Assembly: GCF_021155765.1 (NCBI RefSeq)
Contig: NC_060118.1
Span: 13,652,146 to 13,716,145 of the forward strand
DNA from: Diprion similis
Lineage: Eukaryota; Arthropoda; Insecta; Hymenoptera; Diprionidae
DNA length: 64,000 nucleotides
Direction of reading: 5' to 3'
Positions 12,001 to 24,000 of the stretch are shown here, in pieces (the first letter of the stretch is position 1; every line of letters begins with the position of its first letter). A program made the position numbers and the translations under genes. Below the pieces are notes generated by a model. The model saw only the letters and a program-made list of their open reading frames with translations. It was not told the DNA's origin and did no database searches.

Positions 12001-15000
12001 TACCGGATGTTCAATTACCTTGATTCGGAGGCAAGTTGCTTCCGATTTAAAAGCCATGGTAGGTAATTGGTTGATTTAAAAACGTGCAAAACCGACAATA
12101 AATTTAGTTAAAAACTTAAACGCGACATATCTGTCGTTTAAATATTTATAAGTGATTGTTTTTTTTTAAGTTCATTTAAACCGTCCATGAACGAACGATC
12201 GAAACGTATTTACAACGAGTACGATAAAATAGTGCCGCTGAATTGCATCCACCTGAATTTTCTATACTCGTGAAATCGGCGAAGAAGATCGATGATCTGA
12301 ATTGTGGAAAACGCGGAGCGCAGTTAAAGGGATAGAAATTCTCTCGTAGCCTTGACCCGCGTAGGCTTAAGGTCTTAGTTTCGATCCGAGGTTTGGTTTC
12401 CCCACCATCAGAGCGCACGTCGTTTCAGTTTCCCCGACCGCTAGCATTGGTTGCGGTAAAGCATGAAACATACATATTTCTAACGGCGATGTTGTGCATA
12501 TTTCTACAATTATTGAAGCGTATGTAAATATACGTACTTACTGCAGACTCGCAAGGGCCCAAACCTCCGGTTATTGGTTGTCGGGCTAATTCTAAGCCCT
12601 TGCGGGTCGAGGTCCCAAGCTTGTACAGTGGGCATGTCATTGCTACTTGCCAAGGAAATGAATCGCGTGTACGCAGAAAGTGGACCTCGTGTTATGCAAC
12701 TCTTCGGTAATTAGAAGTTAATTCATGCATTTCAGTCTGCGATCACGTTTGTACACCAGGGTCATTACGGTTGTTCATGAATTATTTATCCGTCAAACGA
12801 TTTATTTTTCATTTTTTTTATTTACCGTGCAACCAGTGCTTCCGGTCATACGAATAGACGTTTGTAATACCTGTTTGCCAAGGTTTGTTCTATCGATAAA
12901 TACAAATGATTCTGATAGATGTTTTGTTCGATTCTATCTCTTCGAGTATTTTCTACACCCTAATGCAGGGTAGTAACAGGAAAAATGGTAATATGTAATG
13001 CAGATCTGAGGCAGTGAGTGCCCGGTCGTGATGGCACTAAGCTAAAAATAATCGACGCATCGATTAATCGATTCTAAAAAAATAATCGAACCTGACTCGA
13101 TTGGATCAGCAAAAATTAATTTGAAACCAAAATTTGTTAAATTAATGACGGAAAAGTTTGTTGATCAATTTAGTTTCATTGAATTTATCTTTAACGAATT
13201 ATATCAAGTAAGTACCTAGTAAGTAAAACAATGATAACAATTGATACACCAACAATATAAATTGATGATTGTATTGCGTCGTTGACGGGAGTAAAAAACA
13301 AAAAACAATTGTGAGGAAAAATAATGGAGTCGGTCGATTAATCGAGTTTTAAAGGCATTCGATTGTAGTCGATTAATCGTGAAAAATCGTTTGATTTTTG
13401 TCATTCTTACCGCTGCGGCGGCGTCTGTAGTCACGGCGCGTGATCCGCCTGTGCCAGTAGTAGTGATCAGCGATGCGTCCGACGTCAGTTGTGGCCGAGT
13501 AGTGTGGAGTCGGGCGGCAGTAGTAAGTGACAGCCATGCGCGGCCGACGCTAGTGGTGAAAGCCATGGCCAAAGGGCAGTCTGGCCTTACACGGGAATTG
13601 GCTACTGCTGTCCGGCAGCGAAGATGCCGGGCTGATGGAGACGTTTACCACTGAATCGAAGAGTTGCCATCTGCACTGAGGGAATCTCTGCAGGCAGGCG
13701 CGAGAGGAAAAATGTTGGCGACAGTCGTTGAAGCTGCGAATATCGCATTCCGGAATACTTTCCGTTTTAAGAATTGAGAAATATTACCTACGATTGTTCT
13801 AAATTAATCATATGTGATGAATTCATGGATTTTAAGATCGATTGAATGTATATGTATACTGTAGGTTTTTCATCTTGATGGATAATTGTCTTCTTTCTCT
13901 TCTGTGATCTTCAATCTGAATTGACGCTATGATCTCTATTTCTGTTTCTTCTTTATGTAGTGTTATTGAGATTGTAATTAATTTATTCACACTATTCATC
14001 TACGTTTCAATGGGTTATCACAAATTCTCAATTTTTTCTTTTCTCTTACGTTAACATTCTGATCTTCACCTTGAATTCCATCGTACGCCAACAAACTCAG
14101 CACAATGTTGATCCTTATCGCAACGCAATGTACCGAAATGTAATCAAATCAAATGGTACGAATTTGTCCTATTCATATTTTGTTGATCAATTGAAACAAA
14201 ACACTCGATATCAGGATACGGAGATACATATTCAGATTTAAATCTTACTCTGCAAAAGCTGAGAAACATTGAAGACTCCACTATAAACATACACTAGCAT
14301 ACAATCAAAATAACCCTTCTCACATTTCCAAAACTTATCTATTCTTCCCTTTGTTTCACTCTGGTCTGATGTATTACATGTGATTGGATTTTATGAGTGG
14401 TTAAAGTTTTCAAAAATACCAATTTTATTGCCATTAAAAAATGTCATTCAAACTTGCAGGAGGACATGGTGTGCCTGTCCTGCACAGCCACCGGAGAAAG
14501 GGTCTGCCTGGCGGCGGAAGGTTTTGGAAACCGACATTGTTTTCTCGAAAACATAGCCGACAAGAATATTCCACCAGACTTATCGCAATGCGTCTTCGTA
14601 ATAGAACAGGCGCTGTCTGTACGAGCGTTGCAGGAATTGGTCACCGCAGCAGGTTCCGAGACGGTATACTATTTTTTTTTATCCTTTATCCACTGTTAAT
14701 CAAAAATTGTGTTACATGCTATGAGACAACATGAAAAAAGAATAAATTTTCCAAATTTTATTGAACGAAAATTAAAAAAAAAAGATCCGCACTTGCGATT
14801 GCAAACTTAAGTTCAATGTGTTTAAAATAGGAGTGGGCCATAAATAAAAAATATCTATGCCGTTCAGACAATGAAAAGTGAACAAATTAAAACAGAGTGT
14901 TTTGCTCCTCTATGTTACTAAACAGGTTGATGTATTCAGAATGAAAGTATAGCTTTCAATTTTCATGACATTTCTTTGAACTTTTTTGAATTCGTTTTCT

Positions 15001-18000
15001 GTCCTACCACAACATCAAACCTACGATCATTTCTGAATACATCACGTCGTCGTTTTCTTCTCCATTTTTTTTATCTCGTCCAGTCAATCGCATGCACCTC
15101 AAGTATATCCTCGCGAAAAGTTATCATACAGCCATATCCTAGTACCACACGGTCGTGCCTGTCCATTGAAATTTACGGATTGAAAAATTGAGCGGCTGTT
15201 TCTTATAGCACGATACAAAGTACCGAAAGCAAGCCCAATGAATCTAAGTCGATATGTATTTTTTTTTTCATTTGCAGCAGCAAGAGTCGTTAGTAAGTAT
15301 TTTTTTCTAAATTTATCGTATCAGGACCTGCATTATTACATTTCGTTCGTTAGAGACTACCGATGTTTATTATTTTGCTGCACAATATTATTTTTTGCTT
15401 ATTCAAAATTAACAAACATCATTTCACACACAAGTTGCCTTTGTGGTCGATGCTCCTGGGCGACTTCTTCATTGCTGATAATAATATCATTAATAATAAC
15501 ATTGAAAATAATAATATCAAGTATGTAATTGCAGTTCAAGTAATTTTCACTTTCTCTTCATCAATGCTGTATCGTGATTCATCCAGCATAAACGTAGTAC
15601 TCTGGATGATTGTGTCGTAACGTTACTTTGTTATGAAACTAACTTTAATTTAATACATGTAACATTTGAATGCGTATTATGGCCTTCTCTTATCAGTAGA
15701 CTAATGGATTGAAGTATTGCTGTATTTGAAGAAATATGTATATCATCACATTAGTGTATAAAATCAAAAATGCTTGATACTAGTTTGAAAAAAATTTACG
15801 TAGTTATATTTTGTGTTGTTTCGTAATCATTTAAAATAAATAATAAATTATCATTAATAGCAAACATTTAATAAAATTTTTTATAATATGGGGTTTTCAA
15901 TATAATTTTTCACCTCGCCTCTATGAATATACTAAATATTTTTGTCCTGCAAAAAAAATTTTTTACACATGACCCTTGGACATGCTCTCTCTGATCCTTT
16001 TCGTAATTATTCAAGAAAAATTGTTAATCATTGCTATACTTATCAGCATCTGATTATGATTTGAATTTTGCAAATTTAAAAAATACACGCTAGTTGTACA
16101 AGTTTGAAGTACTTCTAATCGGGGTTTATCATCATCTGATGCACCGATTTCTAAGGAGCAAATTTTGACTGATCCATGAATTTTTAGGGTAAGGGTACAG
16201 GATCTGGTCACAGAACTTTGCTCTACGGCAATGCAATCCTGCTCAGGCATCAAAACAGTGACATGGTAAGCAACAAGTCCGATCCTTTATAATCACGTTA
16301 AGAAAAGTGTCACGACGTTTATTAATACGAGAATATTTTCAGTATCTGGCTTGCTTGTCCACCAGTTCGTCTCACGACAAACTTGCATTCGACGTCGGTT
16401 TGCAAGAACATTCTCAAGGTAATGATAAAACTTGGTACAATATTCGACAACTATAATCACGCTCATTTCCACCTTGCACTCGTTTCAGGAGAGGCTTGTT
16501 GGTGGACAGTCCATCCTGCTTCCAAGCAAAGATCAGAGGGTGAGAAGGTCCGAGTAGGTGACGATCTCATTTTAGTATCAGTTGCTACCGAGCGATACCT
16601 GGTAGGTTTGCAATTTCAGTACCACCTGAAATCAGGTATTGAACGTTATCATGTATCCGTACCACACACTTACGTTCTGATATTCTTCGTTTTCCTTCTA
16701 AAAATCAGCACACGACGAAAGAAAACGACTTGTCGGTGGTTAATGCCTCATTTCACGTTACACACTGGTCAGTGCAACCGTATGGCACTGGCATAAGCCG
16801 AATGAAATATGTCGGCTACGTCTTCGGTGGCGATGTGTTGAGATTCTTCCACGGAGGTGACGAATGTCTTACTATACCATCCACATGGAGCACTGCACCT
16901 GGTCAAAAGTAAGTCGTGTCTCGTTTCCAAGAACTTCACTGTTTTAGTGCACTTACTTGAGTCGTGTCGAATTTATTGTTGTTCAATTTCTTCCAGCATG
17001 GTTATATACGAAGGAGGCAGCGTTATGAGCCAAGCGCGATCTTTGTGGAGGTTGGAATTGGCCAGAACGAAATGGGCCGGTGGTTTTATCAATTGGTCAC
17101 ATCCCATGCGAATCAGACACCTTACCACGGGCCGTTATCTGGGTGTTAATGAGAATAACGAACTCTACTTGGTAGGCCGGTGAGTGATTTCTTCAAATAT
17201 TATAAGTTCCCTAAAGCTGTGTTAGTGTTTCGAGAATAAGCAAGAATTTTTCAATTTTTGAAACTAAGGAACGAGGCTACCATAGAGACCTCAACATTTT
17301 GGCTCCAGTCGGAGAAAACAGATACGAAAACTATTCTCGAGGATAAGGATTTGGAAATAATTGGAACACCGATCATCAAATACGGTGACTCCACAGTGAT
17401 TATGCAGCACGCAACCAAGGGTCTCTGGGTCTCGTATAAGGTAAGAAGACAAGCTTATAAATTTATTCACCTCAACGTTATTAGGGTCTAATCTCTTTTC
17501 GTATATTTCTCGTGCTTATAGTCCTACGAAACCAAGAAGAAAGGCGTTGGTAAGGTCGAAGAAAAGCAGGCAGTACTACACGAGGAAGGAAAAATGGACG
17601 ACGGACTTGACTTCTCTCGGTCTCAAGAGGAGGAGTCAAGGACAGCTCGCGTTATCAGGAAATGTAGCAGTCTATTCACTCAGTTTATTACGTGAGTCGC
17701 AGCTTGGATTACACTTTGGAAAGAATTTAATTTTTCCAAGTGTTTACTTGCCAATGACATAAGTTCTTGCATTTTAGTGGCTTGGAAACTCTTCAAATGG
17801 ATAGAAGAGCGTCGATGTTCTTTCAGAATGTGAATTTGAACGAAATGGTTATGTGCTTGGAAGATCTGATCAACTACTTTGCTCAGCCAGAAGAAGATAT
17901 GGGTAAGACTTCAATAACAATCATATTTAAATTCTTAAAGCCGTCTAATTATAATCGAACTACTAGAGACACATTTTTATTCATCACAGAACACGAAGAA

Positions 18001-21000
18001 AAACAAAACAGACTACGGGCCTTGAGAAATCGACAAGATTTATTCCAGGAGGAAGGAATTTTGAATCTAATCCTTGAGGCTATAGACAAAATCAATGTAA
18101 TAACCTCGCAAGGCTTCCTGGTCGCACTTTCCGGGGACGAAAGTGGCCAATCTTGGGATCAAATTTCTGGTTACCTTTATCAACTGCTGGCTGCTATCAT
18201 TAAGGGAAATCATACGAACTGCGCTCAGTTTGCGAACAGCAATCGTCTTAACTGGCTGTTCAGTCGTTTGGGATCGCAGGCGTCTGGCGAAGGAACAGGA
18301 ATGTTGGACGTGCTTCATTGTGTCCTCATAGATTCCCCCGAGGCTTTAAATATGATGAGAGTAAGTCGTTTTGCCGAATAAAATCATCGATAACGTAAGT
18401 CTACAAATATGCTCGAAAAAACTTGAGTAATATATTTTCATATTTTTACAGGACGAGCATATCAAAGTGATAATATCTTTGCTCGAAAAGCACGGCAGGG
18501 ATCCCAAAGTTCTTGACGTATTGTGTTCTCTGTGCGTTGGTAACGGAGTTGCAGTACGATCGTCGCAGAATAATATCTGCGATTTTCTGCTACCTGGGAA
18601 AAACTTGCTGCTGCAAACTCAGCTGGTCGATCACGTGGCCAGTATAAGACCCAATATATTCGTTGGCAGAGTCGAAGGTTCTGCTCTTTATCAAAAGTGG
18701 TACTTTGAAGTCACCGTTGATCATATTGAACAAACGACTCATATGATGCCTCATCTTAGAATCGGTTGGGCTAATACAGCTGGGTACGTAGTTTATCAAG
18801 TTCTACTTTTTATCCTTGATGGTAATTAAGTTGGAAAGTATATATGAAAATATGGGAGTGAATAGTTAATTAATGCTTTTGATCCAAGTCGATGCATATA
18901 AACCTAGAAATCACTTTTCACAGGTACATGCCGTATCCAGGCGGTGGTGAGAAGTGGGGTGGCAATGGAGTTGGGGATGATTTATATTCGTTTGGTTTTG
19001 ACGGTGCTTATCTTTGGTCTGGGGGTAGAAAAACTCGAATAGTACAGGACGCGACGGAACCTTACATAAAAAAGGGGGACGTCATTGGCTGTACTTTGGA
19101 CTTGACCATTCCAGTAATAACCTTTGCGTTTAACGGGATGCACCTTAAGGGTTCTTTCCGCGACTTCAACCTGGACGGAATGTTCTTTCCGGCAATAAGT
19201 TGCTCCTCAAAATTATCATGCAGATTTCTTTTGGGTGGTGACCATGGACGCCTCAAGTTTCAACCTCCGGACGATTTCTCGCCATTGGTAGAAAGTCTGT
19301 TACCGCAGCAGATCCTCTCTCTGGATCCTTGCTTCTACTTTGGTAACATGAATAAAGTGGTGCTCGCCGGTCCTTGGCTAGTCGAGGATGACACGGCGTT
19401 TGTACCAACGCCTGTAGACACAGCTATGATCAATCTACCTGCTTACATCGAACAGATAAGAGACAAGCTGGCGGAGAATATCCACGAGATGTGGGCTATG
19501 AACAAAGTCGAAGCTGGCTGGATATTCGGAGAGCAAAGAGACGATCTTAGAAAAATACATCCGTGTATTATTCAGTTCGAAAGACTTCCGGCGGCAGAGA
19601 AACGCTACGATACTCAGCTGGCCGTACAGACGTTGAAAACCATCCTGGCCCTCGGTTATTACATCACAATGGACAAGCCACCGTCTAGAATAAAGACCTT
19701 ACGACTTCCCAATGAACCGTTCATGCAATCGAACGGTTATAAACCAGCTCCACTAGACCTGAGCGCAATCACATTGACACCAAAGATGGAGGAGCTTGTA
19801 GATCAGCTTGCCGAAAATACTCACAACTTGTGGGCAAAGGAGAGGATCAGTCAGGGATGGACCTACGGGCTGAACGAGGATTCCGAAATGAGGCGGAGTC
19901 CTCATTTAGTACCTTATTTCAAGGTTGACGAAGCGATAAAGAAAGCGAACCGAGACACAGCCAGTGAAACGGTTAGGACATTGCTTGTTTATGGGTACAT
20001 GCTCGATCCACCAACGGGAGAGCAGCACGAAGGTGAGTCCGATCGTCAACATCATTAAGCTGCTCTGATGAAAAATTGAATATGACTCGTTATGATGATA
20101 AAAAAAAATTCATACCTTCCAGCTTTGCTCTTGGAGGCCAGTAGATTACGCCAACTTTTGTTCAGGACGTACAGGGTGGAAAAAAATTACGCCGTTGCCA
20201 GTGGCAAGTGGTATTTTGAGTTCGAAGTGCTCACTGCTGGACCGATGCGAGTAGGTTGGGCAAAATCCGATTGCATGCCCGGTAGCATGCTCGGTAGCGA
20301 TGAAAATACCTGGGCTTTCGACGGATATAACGTAAGGCAATCTGAATATTATTATATTAAATTTGATCATTTTGTTTTTTCATCCCTAAAATAGTTCCAT
20401 TCAGAATCAGTGGCCCAAAAAAAAAGTAAATAAAAATACGAAGAAAATAGTGATCATACAGTTTTTCCCTACCAAAGTGTATGTCCTTTATGTGGTAATA
20501 TCTCTCATTCCCAATATCTGTCCCCGTTGTGTGAGACTGATACTGTTTCAGAGAGATACTTGAAAGAAACGAGTTTCCTCTGAGGAAAACGATTGAAAAA
20601 TGTTTCGAGAATGAGTCCAGTTTTTTATTTTATAATTTTTTTGGGCCACCGTATATACTTTGAAATGTTAATAATTGAACCCTTACAGATGTGGTTATCG
20701 AAAATGGGGAAAGTCGGTAACTCAGTTTGGTAAACCTAGTATTGAGTATTGAACTCTCTTATTCGGTATCGTTACTAAAGTCGAGTTAATCTTTTGAATT
20801 TTGATCAGTCTTACGATTCTTCATTTAAGAAATCATCGGCGGTATTTTAAAATGTCGAACTTGTTTTAATTACTGTAAATGAATGGAGGATCGAGTAATT
20901 TGTAAACAAAAAAATAACTGATCCTGAAATGCTAGGTGACCAAAGTCCACTGTGGTTCGAACGAGTCTTTCGGTCACAAATATCAAGTGGGTGACGTAGT

Positions 21001-24000
21001 TGGCTGTTTCATTGATGTCCAAGACGGAACGATCAGTAAGAGAGCCATTTCCCAATAGCCGTCCATTATTTTCTTACAACAACCTTTTTTTCATAAACTA
21101 TTACGTGTCGTCGTCTCGCTGAATGTTTATATATGTTGATTTGATTTTGCACCTCTCCCAAGTAAGGACCATTTTCACACAGGGTAAAACAATCTCGAGA
21201 TCGAAGTTTTCTGCAATAATTATTCCTACCACATAGTTAATCTCGTCTCGCAATACTCCACCTTAATCGGTATCGAAATATTTGAAACACCGTATCCGAA
21301 CGAGTTGCTTCTTTTCTTGTCAAAAATATGATATAACGAATTACTCTAACTCTGAATATTATGCTGTGGATAATCCACACGGGAAACCATTTAAATAGAT
21401 TTTAACAAGTCACACTGATATACAGCCAACAGTTGTGGTTGAATTTTAGTTCGTGAATGAAATATTGAATGAATCAAATTTTATTTTAAGGAGGAAAAAG
21501 TATACTCAGGCACAGCCGAATCGTTCGGCAAACAATGGCAGGTCGGGGACGTTGTTGGAGTTTTCCTGGATCTTATTGACCGAACAATTAGTAAGGCAGA
21601 ATCTTTAAGCAAACGCTTTAGCTGCCATTACTAGCTGTAATTGAAGAGTATAAGACAAGAGTGCTGGACACCAGTGCACCCTTTCCATGCTTTTTTTTGC
21701 ACAATTTCTTATATTGACGTTGTTTTATTTTAGTTTTTTTCTCATCTATGCAATTCACAGTTCCTTTCTCGTATTATCAGAATTTCGTTTACACTCACAG
21801 CGTGAAAGAGCTTGAAATGTATGACCTTCGATCGGAGAAAAATATTGTTTTATCAGAATATATTTGCACAGTATATCCTAGCTTACAAAAGATTTACGTA
21901 AATCTTACTTGGCTCACCGTCCTATGTGATGCCTTTTCATTCCACATTTTCATTGGTCTCCAGTGCGCTTTAATTGAGCTGTACTCTTAACTTCTTATTC
22001 ATACCTCATGCTAATAACTGACACTAAGTTCGCTCTGAAAGTTGACTTTTTGACGTTTGTAAAACTGATTAAATATTATGTATACGCTTAGTGCTCTCAC
22101 GTAGTACTTGTCTGGATGAGAATTATTAATACGTACGAACGCACGTGGATGCGATATATCTTGTCCGAAAATTAAATAGGTTAATATTACCTGCTCCGCT
22201 TTTCAATTAGTGTTGACGGTAGTTAAAATAAGCTTAGTAAAGTTTAATATAAAAAATTCTAACGAATCTTACCTAATTCGGTTTTCTAAAATCTTGACAT
22301 TCTTCAGCATTATATTTTTTACATTCTCATATAATAATTCCCTCATGATTCAGGCCGATTGATGTGATTTACAAATTACATTTTTTGTACTGACATATCG
22401 CAATTTCTTCTTTTTTTTTCTTCCTAATTCCACGTTTTACAGATTTCTACAATAATGCTTACGCATGGCTCGTTTCATTGGATAATATGAAATTTATTTT
22501 ATTCGCATGGTATTTCGTATATAAAAAGACACTTTATTCAAGTTACTTTGTCGTTGAATTTTTACTAATATCCAAACAAATACCCAATTGTAAAACCTAC
22601 CTTTGGCGCTTCTTAGATAATAATTATATAGATGAATGAAATGTGCGACGCACAATTTCAAATATGTACATATTTGTATTGCGTAACTTTTCAAACCAAT
22701 AATTTCTGATCAAAGTTTGATACTTCTGATTCAAATTTGAGTTATTGTACGTCTACGTAGTAGGGCAGTTGTTATTGTACTTAACATTTTCATGTAAATC
22801 CACACAAGTATATAATTCGTTCGTCAGGTTTTTCATTAAACGGTGAGCTGCTCATGGACGCCCTTGGTGGAGAGACATCATTCGCAGACGTTCAAGGCGA
22901 CTCCTTCGTACCAGCCTTTACACTTGGGGTTGGACAAAAAGCTAAATTAACATTCGGGCAAGATGTGAATACCTTGAAATTTTTCACAACTTGCGGACTG
23001 CAAGAAGGCTATGAACCCTTTTGCGTGTAAGTATAAATAGTTGAAAACCTGTCTGGCGTGAATGAAACAACTAAATGTAATCTTCCCATCCATTTAGAAA
23101 CATGAATCGTCCTGTTACCTTCTGGTATACCAAAGATCAGCCAATTTTTGAAAATACGGACGACATGACTGACACGAGGATTGACGTTGCTCGAATTCCG
23201 GCTGGTTCGGACACACCACCTTGTCTAAAGATTTCCCACAACACTTTTGAGACTATGGAGAAAGCGAATTGGGAATTTTTGAGACTATCGCTGCCCGTTA
23301 TTTGCCAATCAAGTTTCATAACCGAAGGAGAGAAACTGAGGCGATGGCAAGAGATCAAAATGCGTCAGAACAGACTTCTCGTTGAACAGTCCGAGCAAAC
23401 TCAGGGTACCACTCAGTCAGCGCACATGGAACAGATAATAAAATCCGGGTTCAGCATGAGTGACATCAAGGGCCTCCAAAGAAATTATTCCGAAGATGCG
23501 GTCGAAGCTGATGAAATTATGAAAGAATCTCCGCTTCCGATGCAACGAATGAAGCCTTCCAGACCACCGAGGAAAGGATCTTTATCCCGGTCCAACATGT
23601 ATGGATCGAGAGGCGGGACTTTGGAGAGAGCCACGAGTGAGGCTGAAGTGAATGGTTACGGAGACATGAATGGGGACCTCAAGGATGATAAGAAGAAGAG
23701 AGGACGATCACCTTTCCGGTAAATTTGAACCACGTTTAATTAATCTTCCATAAGTCTAATTCCATTATTCTGTTTTTGTTAGCAAGCATAGCAAAGAAAT
23801 GGAGGACGTATCGTAAGTTATTTAGCTATATGAGAAATTTATTGCAGAAATAACAGAGGAGTGTATGCTAGTAACGGATGCCTGTCCAAAAATCTTTCAC
23901 AGTCATTAACGAATAAGAATCATTATTGACTTCATTCGGACTGATGAGCATAAGCTATCAATATTGATCTGCGATAGAATCTGGGTAGAGAAATCATGGC

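Larger units (their letters stand above)
9088..23718 (+). other. RyR: RyR exons, N-terminal third (trefoil, MIR, RIH, SPRY1-2, RyR repeats 1-2)
   Basis: Coding exons: 9088-9141, 14460-14663, [15278-15292 optional], 16188-16265, 16343-16418, 16489-16601, 16709-16908, 16997-17179, 17269-17440, 17522-17691, 17778-17902, 17990-18360, 18452-18783, 18924-20032, 20123-20331, then either 20936-21035 or 21491-21590, 22828-23026, 23098-23718. The 1,109-nt exon 18924-20032 carries the rest of SPRY1 and both N-terminal RyR repeats ([16 protein letters not shown] and [16 protein letters not shown]). The exon ending at 23718 finishes with a basic, phosphorylation-prone stretch (KKKRGRSPF). Introns over 300 bp: 9142-14459 (see separate entries), 14664-15277, 15293-16187, 20332-20935, 21036-21490 and 21591-22827. 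Apart from the optional exons and the MITE-like element, they show only AT-rich sequence. Confidence 0.9.

Noticed and set aside
12541..12608. tRNA-like stretch in RyR intron 1
   Set aside because: Some arm-like pairing is present, but there is no T-arm consensus (GGTTCGA), no anticodon arm and no acceptor stem; it is listed only as a hairpin.
13379..13654. 91-codon plus-strand frame with a signal-peptide-like beginning
   Set aside because: The first codon is GTG, not ATG. The hydrophobic start comes from a GC-rich low-complexity stretch and nothing else supports a secreted protein.
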